DNA of 64,000 nt, taken from positions 3,521,370 to 3,585,369 of the forward strand of contig NZ_CP044399.1 of assembly GCF_008931805.1 (NCBI RefSeq). Reading direction: 5' to 3'. Position numbers and translations under genes: made by a program. Positions 1 to 10,685 of this stretch are shown piece by piece. The number at the start of each line of letters is the position of its first letter. Positions within the stretch are counted from its first letter, which is position 1. The DNA comes from Moritella marina ATCC 15381. Lineage in GTDB: Bacteria; Pseudomonadota; Gammaproteobacteria; Enterobacterales; Moritellaceae. The notes under the pieces were generated by a model, which saw nothing but the letters and a program-made list of their open reading frames with translations, searched no databases and was not told the DNA's origin.

Positions 1-1
1 A

Positions 2-64
2 ACGGCACATGATTTAATGGCCGGTAAAGTACGTGGTCGTGTATTGGTTAATATTCAAAAATAA
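2..64 (+). CDS. 3' end of an MDR-family zinc-type/quinone oxidoreductase (partial)
   Basis: Only the last 20 codons are inside the window, ending at TAA 62-64. The readable C-terminus contains the string AGKVRGRVLVNI. This resembles the conserved tail (G-x-V-x-GR-x-V-V) of medium-chain dehydrogenase/reductases of the YhdH/AcuI and quinone oxidoreductase group. A strong intrinsic terminator follows 30 bases later, which fits a true gene end. The exact subfamily and substrate cannot be decided from so short a piece. Confidence 0.6.
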   Translation, partial: TAHDLMAGKVRGRVLVNIQK

Positions 65-94
65 TAACTAATTAAAACCGCTAATTAGAATGGC

Positions 95-127
95 AAAAGG
101 CGCATCACTTGATGCGCCTTTTCTTTA
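95..127. terminator. Bidirectional intrinsic terminator
   Basis: A perfect 12-bp stem (95-106 with 111-122), loop ACTT, with core GGCGCATC and A-run/T-run flanks on both sides. It can end the plus-strand oxidoreductase transcript and the convergent nucleotidase transcript. Confidence 0.85.
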
Positions 128-181
128 TCCAAAATCACTTAAGCTGACTTTAAATCATTATCTATCTATTATCTAAGGTCA

Positions 182-2176
182 TTACTGCGCGCGATTAAAC
201 GTCACCACTTCATAACCTAGCGGCGTTAACGTATTACGTTCACTATCAATGTAATTCATCACTGCTTGCGCATCGGTATTACATACTGTGTTATCCGCTT
301 TACAGTTTGGCGCATCACCTTGGTAATTTACTTGGTACTTTTTACCAACCTTAACAATATTCTTTACTTTAAAACCGGTTAGTTTGCCATCTACGAATGC
401 TAAATCAACACGTTTAGAACTGTTCTTCTGTGCTTCATACAGTGGCGTCCAACCGTCATTACCCGTCGCGTTATAATTATTTAACGCGACGTTGTAAGTT
501 TTGCTTTCTTCAATCGCAGTCCATGATGGCGCAGCTTCAGTACCCGTCATCACTTCCACAAAATCAACTTTACCGGCTTTGTTCGCGACTGTTTCTGTGT
601 AGCTATAGCGAATGTGACCGCCATACGGGAATTTACCTGCGTGTGAACCGGCCGCTAATGTTGCGCTTACCGTATCGTTAATCAGGGTTTTAATTACTTT
701 ACCCGATACAGGAACAACTGACATAAAGTTAGCGAATGGCAGCATTTCTAACGACACGTTCCCTTGACGATATTCACCCGCTTCAATGTTGGTACGAATG
801 CCACCAGCACCGATTAAGGCAAAATCAACTTTCATGCCCGTAACTTGTTGTACTTCAGCTGTATTAGCCCAGAAGTATTGGCCTTCCGCTAGGATAGGTG
901 CAACATCAGAACCGTGTTTGTCACTGCCGCGATCACCCGGGCGACGTTCATGCTTTAACTCTACCGGTACTTGCGCAATTGTCTTGCCGTATGCTTGATT
1001 AACTGCAGGCTTGTAGTTCACATCAATACGTTGACGCATTGCCGCTTCTTCAGCGGTAATGGTGATGTTCTCAGCTTGGTCAATAAATTCAACCACATCT
1101 TGCGTCGCTACACTATCAAATTTCTCATCATCATGGCGTGATGGCTGTGAATAAAACTCATCGTTACTCAACAACACATTGTGTCCATTACAGTTAACAA
1201 TGTCGCCTTGTTGATTAAAGCTTACTTGTAAACGACCGATAGCTTGTGCATATTCACCCGCTTGTACAACACAAGTTTTGCCCATGTTATCTGGATTTTT
1301 AACTATCTGTGCATACGTGCCGTTATTGTGTAAACCTAGATTAGTGAAGTCACCTAGTAACGTATGTGAGTGACCACCGACGATCAAATCAATACCGTTT
1401 ACTTTACTGGCGACATCAACGTCTACCGCATTACCGATATGGGTTAACGCGATAATGTTGTTCACACCTTTGGCTTTCAACATATCAACGGTTGCTTGCG
1501 CAGAGGTCACCATGTTTAAGAATTTGATATCACCGGTATTCGGCGCGATATTTGGCATGTTATCGAGTGCTAAGCCAAATACAGCGACCAAGTCTTTATC
1601 TGTTGGTAGGTTATCTAAATCGCGAATAGCCGTTTTATTATTGCCATCAAATGCGTAAACCATGAAAGGGCGTAAATTGGTTTGGTCTTTTAAATCCGCA
1701 TCTTCACTGGCATCAATGTTTGCTGCTAATACAGGGAAATTAATATCACTGATAAATTGATTAAGCTTGGTATTGTTCAAATCAAATTCATGATTACCCA
1801 ATGCCATCGCATCGATACCGAATAGGCTTAAGATGTCTGCATTCATAGCGCCTTCATTCAACTTAAAGTACGCACTGCCCTGCCACGCATCACCACCGTG
1901 TAAGAATAAAAAGCTGTCATCATTTTGCTGCGCTTGTTCTTTGTAAGCATCAGACATAGTTTTCAAACGCGGATGACCGCCAAATTCGTTATATACAGTA
2001 TCGCCGTTGGCAGTGAAACTTGATTTAACGGGATCGAAGTTAGAATGGGTATCATTGATATGGGCAACAGTCAGATTAAAGACATCGTCTGGTTGCGACG
2101 TTTGCGCGCAACCAGCGAGCAGTAAGGCAACAGAAACAGCGGTTAAACGTGCAGTAAGTGGTTTTGAAAACGTCAT
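182..2176 (-). CDS. Bifunctional UshA-like 5'-nucleotidase / metallophosphatase lipoprotein
   Basis: 664 residues. The N-terminus is a lipoprotein signal ending LLAGC with Cys23, so the enzyme is probably anchored to the outer or inner membrane facing the periplasm. The calcineurin-like metallophosphatase domain shows the metal-binding motifs HINDTH (39-44), GGDAW (94-98), GNHEFD (127-132) and GGHSH. The C-terminal 5'-nucleotidase domain carries the substrate-binding signature NYNATGNDGW. Family members hydrolyse extracellular nucleotides or UDP-sugars (UshA) or NAD (NadN) to nucleosides plus phosphate for salvage. Which of these applies is not readable from motifs. It is a single gene, convergent with the preceding oxidoreductase and divergent from the Zur-type promoter region. 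Confidence 0.88.
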   Translation of the reverse strand: MTFSKPLTARLTAVSVALLLAGCAQTSQPDDVFNLTVAHINDTHSNFDPVKSSFTANGDTVYNEFGGHPRLKTMSDAYKEQAQQNDDSFLFLHGGDAWQGSAYFKLNEGAMNADILSLFGIDAMALGNHEFDLNNTKLNQFISDINFPVLAANIDASEDADLKDQTNLRPFMVYAFDGNNKTAIRDLDNLPTDKDLVAVFGLALDNMPNIAPNTGDIKFLNMVTSAQATVDMLKAKGVNNIIALTHIGNAVDVDVASKVNGIDLIVGGHSHTLLGDFTNLGLHNNGTYAQIVKNPDNMGKTCVVQAGEYAQAIGRLQVSFNQQGDIVNCNGHNVLLSNDEFYSQPSRHDDEKFDSVATQDVVEFIDQAENITITAEEAAMRQRIDVNYKPAVNQAYGKTIAQVPVELKHERRPGDRGSDKHGSDVAPILAEGQYFWANTAEVQQVTGMKVDFALIGAGGIRTNIEAGEYRQGNVSLEMLPFANFMSVVPVSGKVIKTLINDTVSATLAAGSHAGKFPYGGHIRYSYTETVANKAGKVDFVEVMTGTEAAPSWTAIEESKTYNVALNNYNATGNDGWTPLYEAQKNSSKRVDLAFVDGKLTGFKVKNIVKVGKKYQVNYQGDAPNCKADNTVCNTDAQAVMNYIDSERNTLTPLGYEVVTFNRAQ

Positions 2177-2406
2177 GATATTCCTTTACGGTCAGAAATT
2201 AAGATTGAATGTGTTAAATAATAACAACTAACATTAACGAGATTACACTAAGTAAAATTAAACCTAGTAAAGTTAAACTAAGCTGCGACACATTTTCAGC
2301 AGCACTATACCAATAATAATGCAGCACGCAACATATAGACGACGAGATATCAGGAAGTGGACATAGTTACTAAATAATACTTTTTTGAATATTTACTTTG
2401 ACAGCA

Positions 2407-2432
2407 AGTTGTTATGTTATAACATAACAACT
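2407..2432. promoter_or_regulatory. Zur-type operator (26-bp perfect palindrome)
   Basis: Positions 2407-2432 are a perfect palindrome centred between 2419 and 2420, with core GTTATGTTATAACATAAC at 2411-2428. This matches the gammaproteobacterial Zur box (GTTATNNTATAAC type). It lies 20 bases upstream of a COG0523 GTPase gene, a family commonly in Zur regulons. Zinc-responsive repression is inferred from sequence and context. Confidence 0.85.
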
Positions 2433-2451
2433 ACCTATTAAAAACGTAGAT

Positions 2452-3663
2452 ATGATCATGGTGAAACAAAAGCTACCTGTCACTGTACTCTCTGGCTTTC
2501 TTGGCGCAGGAAAAACAACCGTACTTAAACATATCCTTCATAACCGTGAGGGAAAAAAAGTGGCTGTCATTGTTAATGACATGAGTGAGATAAACATTGA
2601 TGCCGCCTTTGTGAAAAGTGAAGTATCACTCAATCAGAGTGACGAAAAGCTTGTCGAAATGAGTAATGGCTGCATATGTTGCACACTACGTGAAGACCTT
2701 CTATTAGAAGTCGATAAATTAGCAAAAGACGGTCGATTTGATTACCTCGTCATTGAATCTACTGGTATTTCGGAGCCACTCCCCGTCGCTGAAACATTTA
2801 CTTTTGCCGATGAAAATGGCATTTCATTATCAGACGTAGCGACACTCGACACCATGGTGACTGTCGTTGATGCGGTTAATTTTTTGACCGATTATGATGA
2901 CGCAAAATATCTACGTGAAACAGGCGAGCATCTTGGCGATGAAGATGAGCGAAGCGTAACAGATTTATTAGTTGATCAAGTCGAATTTGCCGATGTTATT
3001 CTTATCAGTAAAACTGATTTAGTTAAACCTGCTGACATAGAACGACTTCACGCCATCCTTAAAGTGCTTAATACACGCGCTAAAGTTATCCCCATCTCTT
3101 TAGGTAAGGTTGATATCGGTGATGTACTAAACACGGGTTTGTTTGACTTTGCACACGCAGAAGAAGCACCAGGTTGGCTCAAAGAAATACGAGGTGAAAA
3201 AATACCTGAAACAGAAGAATACGGTATTAGTAGTTTTAACTATGTTGCACGAAAACCATTTAATCCAGCAAAGTTTTATCAATTTCTGCACAACACAGAG
3301 CAGTTTGGCAAACTGATCCGCTCCAAAGGTTACTTTTGGTTAGCTTCTCGGCCGCAATTTTGCGGCCAATGGAGCCAAGCCGGTGGAATTGCACGCTATG
3401 GTTTTGCTGGTATGTTTTGGAAATCAATTCCAGAGAAAGACTGGCCAACAGATCAGCCGTCACTCGATGAGATACAAAAACAATGGGTTGAACCCTTTGG
3501 TGATATGCGCCAAGAATTGGTATTTATTGGCCAAAATTTAGATCAAAAGCGAATGATGAACGCGTTGGATGAATGCCTATTAACTGAGGATGAATTACTA
3601 AAAGGTAAGCATTTCTGGGCAACATTAAACGACCCTTTTCCAAAATGGGAGGAAAACGAATGA
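2452..3663 (+). CDS. COG0523 (CobW/ZNG1-like) GTP-binding metal chaperone
   Basis: 403 residues of the G3E GTPase family. The P-loop GFLGAGKTT is at residues 15-23, the family metal-binding CxCC motif (GCICC, Cys74/76/77) follows, then ESTGISEP (Walker B/switch region) and SKTDL (guanine-specificity loop). A CobW_C domain occupies the last third (about 260-400). COG0523 proteins deliver zinc or other metals to client proteins in the cytosol. The upstream Zur-type palindrome indicates expression under zinc starvation. A second in-frame ATG at 2458 is an alternative start. The stop overlaps the start of the DUF1826 gene by ATGA, so the two are translationally coupled. Confidence 0.92.
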   Translation: MIMVKQKLPVTVLSGFLGAGKTTVLKHILHNREGKKVAVIVNDMSEINIDAAFVKSEVSLNQSDEKLVEMSNGCICCTLREDLLLEVDKLAKDGRFDYLVIESTGISEPLPVAETFTFADENGISLSDVATLDTMVTVVDAVNFLTDYDDAKYLRETGEHLGDEDERSVTDLLVDQVEFADVILISKTDLVKPADIERLHAILKVLNTRAKVIPISLGKVDIGDVLNTGLFDFAHAEEAPGWLKEIRGEKIPETEEYGISSFNYVARKPFNPAKFYQFLHNTEQFGKLIRSKGYFWLASRPQFCGQWSQAGGIARYGFAGMFWKSIPEKDWPTDQPSLDEIQKQWVEPFGDMRQELVFIGQNLDQKRMMNALDECLLTEDELLKGKHFWATLNDPFPKWEENE

Positions 3664-4370
3664 GCACCTTAAGCATTAGCAATAACATCCTGGCTAACAC
3701 ACAAATCCAGCCTAACCAGACTATTCCCGACTTGCATACACAGGGCTTAGCTGAAGGCTATAACGCTGGCGTCTTAACTGATATATACCAAGATGATATA
3801 AACATTGCGGTTTGGCAGCGTCACCTTGATAAGCAATTAACGACCGCGGTTAACCAGTTGCTAGAACATAAGCCTGCATTAAGGTTATTATTGGTTGTCA
3901 CGCCAGAAGATTGCTTTGACGTGTTGAGTGAAAAGTTTGAAAAATCAGACGAAATAACAAGGTTAATTGATGATATTTCCTTATTAGTTGATATGTTTTG
4001 TTGCCTGTTTGACCTCAAACAAGCAGGGTTAAGATTAACCATACTCGACCAAGCTATGTGCCCCCGTTTTCATGTTGACCGCATACCTTGCCGTTTAGTG
4101 ACAACATACACAGGCATGGGCACACAATGGCTGAATAATAGTGTCATTGATCGCACGAAACTAGGCGCAGAATACCAAGACACAACCGATGAACAATCCG
4201 GTTTAATGCAAGATATCGCAGATATAAATAAACTAACGCGGGGTGATATTGCATTACTCAAAGGCGAGAATTGGAATGATAACGCAGGGGCAGGCCTAGT
4301 TCATCGCTCACCAGAAACTTCTCAAGGCGAACGTAGATTATTTCTAACCCTCGACTTTATTAGTGATTAA
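3660..4370 (+). CDS. DUF1826 family protein, coupled to the COG0523 GTPase
   Basis: 236 residues. I chose the ATG at 3660 because it overlaps the upstream TGA as ATGA and has GGGAGG at 3647-3652. An in-frame ATG at 3645 would overlap the GTPase gene further and lacks a ribosome site. The conserved DUF1826 block CPRFHVDR...[11 protein letters not shown] is present, followed by GDIALLKGE and a C-terminal HRSP/RLFLTLD segment. The Cys-x-x-x-His pattern (CPRFH) resembles a metal or cofactor ligand, but the biochemical function is not known. DUF1826 genes recur next to Zur-controlled COG0523 genes in marine gammaproteobacteria, so a role in zinc-limited growth is inferred. Confidence 0.85.
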   Translation: MSTLSISNNILANTQIQPNQTIPDLHTQGLAEGYNAGVLTDIYQDDINIAVWQRHLDKQLTTAVNQLLEHKPALRLLLVVTPEDCFDVLSEKFEKSDEITRLIDDISLLVDMFCCLFDLKQAGLRLTILDQAMCPRFHVDRIPCRLVTTYTGMGTQWLNNSVIDRTKLGAEYQDTTDEQSGLMQDIADINKLTRGDIALLKGENWNDNAGAGLVHRSPETSQGERRLFLTLDFISD

Positions 4371-4612
4371 AAATAAACAGACACCACATCGCAATATCAT
4401 GCGAGGGTATAAAAAAGGATTTATTCGCTGGGCTATTCGTTATTATGTTGTTAATGATAGGGAGAGGATTATCAATAACCATTTTTGATATGATGTTTAA
4501 TATCTTTGATCGTGTCGGTATAGCCGAATATGGTGTAATCATGAATATGCTCTTATTTTGAATAAAAGCATACAATATTTTCAAATACTTATGTTCTCAA
4601 AGTATCATAAGT

Positions 4613-4942
4613 CTATTTTTTTTTCGGTGTTGGCCAAACAAAGGGAGCGGGCTCGGTAGAAGTCGTTTCTGCTACTCCTGCATTCTGCGCGAGTATCGCC
4701 CTGATTAATTTCCCCGTTTCTTTATGCTTACTACAAAATGTTTTTAGGTATAAAATTTCAACTCTACTGCGTGCCCAAGGGGTTGTACGCAGAAATTTCA
4801 AACTTGATTTAAGACGCGCTTTATTGGTAAAACAACGAATATTAAGCAACTCACCCATCTTCTCCCAACCAATTTTCTTCTCTAGTTCGATAAGGATCTG
4901 TTCAAGTTTAACGCCGTGTAGCGGATCATTACTATTATTCAT
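4613..4942 (-). CDS. VF530-family (DUF2132) small DNA-binding protein
   Basis: 109 residues. The family core is clear: NDPLHGVKLEQILIELEKKIGW (residues 5-26), then RLKSSLKFLRTTPWARSRVEILYL. The VF530 fold from Vibrio fischeri is a small helical domain related to SAP-like DNA-binding folds. A short Pro/Lys-rich tail follows. It stands alone, convergent with the DUF1826 gene. No regulatory sequence is obvious upstream. Confidence 0.85.
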   Translation of the reverse strand: MNNSNDPLHGVKLEQILIELEKKIGWEKMGELLNIRCFTNKARLKSSLKFLRTTPWARSRVEILYLKTFCSKHKETGKLIRAILAQNAGVAETTSTEPAPFVWPTPKKK

Positions 4943-5040
4943 AGTCTACCTAAAATCAAAAAAAAAGCATTGTAACAAGTTTCCTCAATATTGACAGACT
5001 TATGCGTTTCACTCAGGTAAAAGCATAACCTTTACGTATA

Positions 5041-5087
5041 AAAAAAGCCTTAATCACGATATTACATATCAGATTAAGGCTTTTTAA
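5041..5087 (-). terminator. groESL intrinsic terminator
   Basis: A 14-bp stem AAAAAGCCTTAATC/GATTAAGGCTTTTT flanks a 16-base loop, with A/T tracts on both sides, 60 bases past the groEL stop. It could also act on plus-strand transcription. Confidence 0.8.
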
Positions 5088-5145
5088 ATTTCTGAGGCTT
5101 AGCGTTTAATCGCTAACAGCAGAGATATAATCGCGTTTCCGCAGA

Positions 5146-6807
<1,662 letters not shown>

Positions 6808-6863
6808 TTAATATCGATCTATTAATTTATGGGTTTAGCGCTATCTGAAATAAATACTAAGAT

Positions 6864-7154
6864 TTATTCAACTACAGCTAAAATATCGGCTTCGCTCATG
6901 ATTAAAACTTCTTTACCATCAATCTTTTCAGCTTTAACGCCATAACCTTCACTAAAAATAACTATGTCGCCAACGCTAACTGCTAAAGGGCGTACTTCAC
7001 CGCTATCAATTAAGCGACCGTTACCAACAGCAATAACTTCACCGCGAGTAGATAGTGACGCAGATGCACCAGTAAGTACGATACCGCCTGCTGATTTAGT
7101 TTCTTGCTCTTGGCGACGAACGATCACACGATCGTGTAGTGGACGAATTGTCAT
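6864..7154 (-). CDS. groES: 10 kDa co-chaperonin GroES
   Basis: 96 residues from the ATG at 7154, which has TAGGAGA 8 bases upstream. A longer frame starting at 7178 adds eight non-conserved residues. The family start [14 protein letters not shown], the mobile loop [12 protein letters not shown] and the C-terminus [15 protein letters not shown] are all present. It forms the heptameric lid of GroEL. It is first in the groESL operon under the sigma-32-like promoter at 7229-7260. Confidence 0.98.
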   Translation of the reverse strand: MTIRPLHDRVIVRRQEQETKSAGGIVLTGASASLSTRGEVIAVGNGRLIDSGEVRPLAVSVGDIVIFSEGYGVKAEKIDGKEVLIMSEADILAVVE

Positions 7155-7228
7155 TTGAAGATCTCCTAAAGAATACATATTGCGAATATCAATGGCCGAT
7201 TATTTACCGAACCATGACTATGCAGTAA

Positions 7229-7260
7229 TATATCGGGGCAACTGCTTTCCAACTCAAGGG
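7229..7260 (-). promoter_or_regulatory. Sigma-32 (heat-shock) promoter of groESL
   Basis: Read on the minus strand, CCCTTGAG (7260-7253) is followed by 14 bases and CCCCGATATA (7238-7229). The sigma-32 consensus is CCCTTGAA-N13-15-CCCCATNTA. The match and its position 75 bases before groES support heat-shock control. Confidence 0.8.
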
Positions 7261-7449
7261 AAAAGTTAAAAATAGTTAAGAAAATCACGCCTTGTAAGTA
7301 GGTTTCTAACAAGTTTTAGACTTGTCGCCATAAACAGAAGTGTAAATGTCAGGTAAAACGACGATACAAGGCTGTTGGTTGACGCAGAAAAGAGTAAAAT
7401 AGCCCGATCAAAATATTCAAATTTATACACGCAATATTAGGTAATCGAA

Positions 7450-8835
7450 TTGAAAGATAAACACGGTCTGCTCTCTGCTCCCGTTTCTCAGGTAATGACA
7501 AAAATGGCTGTGCCTATGGGTTACGGTTTATTAGCCGTGCTTGGTTTTAGCTTAGTGGATACTTACTTTGTCAGCTTGCTAGGAACCCAGGCATTAGCTG
7601 CAATCAGCTTTACTTTCCCAGTGACCTTTTTTGTCTCTGCGTTAGCAATGGGATTAGGGACTGGTTTATCAGCCTGTTTAGCGCGTTTATTAGGGCAAGG
7701 CCAGCATCAAGATGCAGCACGATTAACGTCTGACGGATTATTGTTAGCACTTACTACTGTGATTATCGTTGCAGCGTTAGGGATTAGTACTATTCAGCCG
7801 CTATTTAGATTACTGGGTGCCAGCGATACCTTGATGGTGTATATCCAAGATTACATGTTCTATTGGTATGTCGCGATCCCCTTTTTAGTCATCCCTATGG
7901 TAGGCAACGCCGCTATCCGCGCAACGGGTGATACCAAAACCCCAAGCAGAGTCATGATCATAGCTGGTTTTATGAATGGCGTACTCGACCCATTATTAAT
8001 TTTTGGCATTGGTCCGTTCCCTGAACTCGGCGTCAAAGGGGCTGCGATTGCTTCAGGTCTGTCATGGTTAATTACCTTTGCGGTGGCTATATACCTATTA
8101 CGCTATCGTGAACAGTTACTGCTATTAACGAAACCTAACCTTGCTAATATGCTTAAAAATTGGCGTAAAATTGCTGCAATAGGTATGCCAGCCTCGATAA
8201 CGAATATGCTTAGCCCAGTCAACAATGCTTTTATCATGTGGCAATTGGCCGCGTTTAGCACCACTGCAGTCGCCGCTTACGGTGCGGGTACACGGTTAGA
8301 GGCCATTTTATTAATTGGTATGATCGCGGTGAGTTCAATGCTCTCGCCTTTCATCGCCCAAAATTCATCAGCCAATAAGCCACAACGTTGTTTAACTGCA
8401 ATCAGATTAGCGATCCGTTATTCATTAATATCACAACTGAGTATTTATCTACTGATTGCGTTAACCGCCCCCTACATCGCCACTTTATTTAGTGATGAAA
8501 GCGCAGTGATCACTCACTTATCTTTATACCTCTATATCATTCCAGCATCCTTTGCGATGCAAGGTATTATGATGGCGATAGCATCGAGTCTAAATGGCTT
8601 AAACCGCCCTATTTCAGCCTTGAGTCTCAGTGTATTACGCTCACTGTTAATCATAAGTTTGTCGAGTATTGGCGGCTTCTACTATGGTGAAAAAGGTATC
8701 TTCTTTGGTATTGCTGGGGCCAATGTTTTAGTCGGTTTAGTGGCTTTGTATTATGCCCAAAAATTACAACTCGAATTACGTGCTGAGTTAAACAAGCAAC
8801 GAAGCGATGAATTAAGCGAGCAACTAAGTCATTAA
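7450..8835 (+). CDS. MATE-family multidrug/Na+ antiporter
   Basis: 461 residues with 12 predicted membrane segments in two MatE halves. The start is a TTG at 7450 with AGGTAA 6-8 bases upstream. It is preferred over later ATGs because the family's N-terminal amphipathic segment (SAPVSQVMTKMAVPMGYG) would otherwise be lost. Typical motifs include FPVTFFVSALAMGLGTG and AIRATGDTKTPSRVMI, the conserved 'ATGDTK' loop. Members export cationic drugs or metabolites across the inner membrane using Na+ or H+ gradients. The substrate is unknown. It is a single gene divergent from groESL. Confidence 0.88.
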   Translation: MKDKHGLLSAPVSQVMTKMAVPMGYGLLAVLGFSLVDTYFVSLLGTQALAAISFTFPVTFFVSALAMGLGTGLSACLARLLGQGQHQDAARLTSDGLLLALTTVIIVAALGISTIQPLFRLLGASDTLMVYIQDYMFYWYVAIPFLVIPMVGNAAIRATGDTKTPSRVMIIAGFMNGVLDPLLIFGIGPFPELGVKGAAIASGLSWLITFAVAIYLLRYREQLLLLTKPNLANMLKNWRKIAAIGMPASITNMLSPVNNAFIMWQLAAFSTTAVAAYGAGTRLEAILLIGMIAVSSMLSPFIAQNSSANKPQRCLTAIRLAIRYSLISQLSIYLLIALTAPYIATLFSDESAVITHLSLYLYIIPASFAMQGIMMAIASSLNGLNRPISALSLSVLRSLLIISLSSIGGFYYGEKGIFFGIAGANVLVGLVALYYAQKLQLELRAELNKQRSDELSEQLSH

Positions 8836-9120
8836 ATAAATCACTCGACTCTGCACACTCGATTCTGTTTAGCTGCATACATATTCATCAATTTCCCAGT
8901 GTTAATGGATCCCGCCCTAAATATCCAATTTACACTGTGAATATGCACTAATAATCCAGCAACCTTGCTGTATCTTAAGCCAAAATCAAATATATCTAGT
9001 ACCTTTAAAACTTTGTTTAAAAAGGTGATCCAAGCCCGTTTATTAACAAAAATACAACGTATTATCCGCTCATAAATTTTGAATTCCCCCTACGTTTAGA
9101 TAACATAGCAGAGTGTACGA

Positions 9121-10572
9121 ATGACTGTATTAGCAACCGATTTTTCTCAAGAAACCCGCCTAGAAACTGACTTATTAGGTGTTAAAAAAATACCTGCACA
9201 AGCGTACTACGGTATTCATACATTACGTGCAATGGAAAACTTCCGCATCAGTAATGAGAAAATCGGTGACTGTCCCGAATTTGTACGCGGTATGGTAAAA
9301 ACCAAAAAAGCAGCCGCATTGGCTAATGGTATTTTGGGCACTATTCCTGAAGACATCAGTGACGCGATCGTCAAAGCCTGTGACACACTGCTAGCAACCG
9401 ACCACTTCTACAATCAATTCCCAATTGATGCTTTCCAAGGTGGTGCCGGTACATCAGTAAACATGAATACCAATGAAGTGATCGCCAATATTGCCTTAGA
9501 GCAAATGGGTCATGCTAAAGGCGCTTATGCTCACATCAATCCCAATGATCACGTCAATAAAAGTCAAAGTACTAACGATGCCTACCCTACCGGTTTTCGT
9601 GTTGCCTTATTCGAACGTTCAAACGCTGTATTAGCTGCGTTAACCTCATTAAGCGACACTTTCTTAGTGAAATCCGAAGAGTTCAACGGCGTACTAAAAA
9701 TGGGCCGAACCCAGTTACAAGACGCTGTACCGATGACATTAGGTCAAGAGTTCCGTGCGTTTGGTATTACCCTAAAAGAAGAAATCAAAAGCATTAAACG
9801 TTGCCAAGAATTACTGCTTGAAATCAACTTGGGTGCAACAGCAATCGGTACTGGTTTAAACTCGCCAGTGGGCTATTCTGAACTAGCAATTGAAAAACTA
9901 GCAGACATTACCGGTCATGCATTTGTACCTGCAGAAGATTTAGTTGAAGCAACTTCTGACTGCGGCGCTTATGTGATGTTGTCGAGCGGATTAAAACGTT
10001 TAGCGGTAAAAATGTCGAAGATCTGTAACGATTTACGTCTACTTTCTTCAGGCCCTCGTACTGGCTTAAACGAAATCAATTTACCAGAAATGCAAGCAGG
10101 TTCATCAATCATGCCCGCGAAAGTAAACCCAGTGATTCCTGAAGTAGTTAATCAAGTCGCATTTAAAGTCTGTGGTAATGACTTAACAATCACTATGGCT
10201 GCCGAAGCGGGTCAATTACAATTAAACGTAATGGAGCCTGTGATAGGTCAATGTCTGTTTGAATCATTGTCGTTATTAGAAAATGCCTGCATCACACTAC
10301 AAGATAAATGTGTGAAAGGTATTACGGCTAATCGCAAGGTATGCCTAGACTTCGTATTAAATTCAATTGGTATCATCACGTACTTAAACCCTTTCATTGG
10401 TCATCATGAAGGCGATACAATCGGTCGCATCTGTGCTGAAACAGGTAAGAGCGTACGTGAAGTAGTACTAGAGCGTGGATTATTATCTGCAACTGAATTA
10501 GATGAAATATTCTCGATTGAAAACTTAATGAATCCAAAATACACAGCGCAACGTTTTGCTAAAGCAGTTTAA
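9121..10572 (+). CDS. aspA: Aspartate ammonia-lyase
   Basis: 483 residues (E. coli AspA 478). The fumarase/aspartase signature [11 protein letters not shown] is at 327-337 with the catalytic Ser in its flexible loop. Substrate-binding segments [13 protein letters not shown] (107-119) and [11 protein letters not shown] (147-157) are intact. It converts L-aspartate to fumarate and ammonia in the cytosol, feeding anaerobic fumarate respiration or amino acid catabolism. The 285-base upstream gap is AT-rich. It contains a TGTGA half-site near 8936 but no full CRP or FNR palindrome that I can support. A strong terminator follows the gene. Confidence 0.97.
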   Translation: MTVLATDFSQETRLETDLLGVKKIPAQAYYGIHTLRAMENFRISNEKIGDCPEFVRGMVKTKKAAALANGILGTIPEDISDAIVKACDTLLATDHFYNQFPIDAFQGGAGTSVNMNTNEVIANIALEQMGHAKGAYAHINPNDHVNKSQSTNDAYPTGFRVALFERSNAVLAALTSLSDTFLVKSEEFNGVLKMGRTQLQDAVPMTLGQEFRAFGITLKEEIKSIKRCQELLLEINLGATAIGTGLNSPVGYSELAIEKLADITGHAFVPAEDLVEATSDCGAYVMLSSGLKRLAVKMSKICNDLRLLSSGPRTGLNEINLPEMQAGSSIMPAKVNPVIPEVVNQVAFKVCGNDLTITMAAEAGQLQLNVMEPVIGQCLFESLSLLENACITLQDKCVKGITANRKVCLDFVLNSIGIITYLNPFIGHHEGDTIGRICAETGKSVREVVLERGLLSATELDEIFSIENLMNPKYTAQRFAKAV

Positions 10573-10611
10573 ATAAAACTGACGATATTAAAATAAATTA
10601 ACCGCTTAAAT

Positions 10612-10652
10612 AAAAATCCCCGTGACTGCCATAAACAGTAACGGGGATTTTT
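10612..10652. terminator. Intrinsic terminator after aspA (bidirectional)
   Basis: A 12-bp stem AAAAATCCCCGT/ACGGGGATTTTT (10612-10623 with 10641-10652) with A/T tracts on both flanks, between convergent aspA and the RND permease gene. Confidence 0.85.
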
Positions 10653-10685
10653 ATGCTTTAAATTACCTCAGGCACAGCGTTATGA

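Noticed and set aside
4360-4584. 74-codon minus-strand frame in the gap after DUF1826
   Set aside because: AT-rich, no ribosome site, no recognisable domain, and antisense to the alternative small frame discussed as a finding.
9001-9025. Inverted repeat ACCTTTAAA/TTTAAAAAGGT before aspA, considered as an FNR-type or other operator
   Set aside because: It needs a 2-base bulge, has no TTGAT-N4-ATCAA match, and is likely chance in AT-rich DNA.
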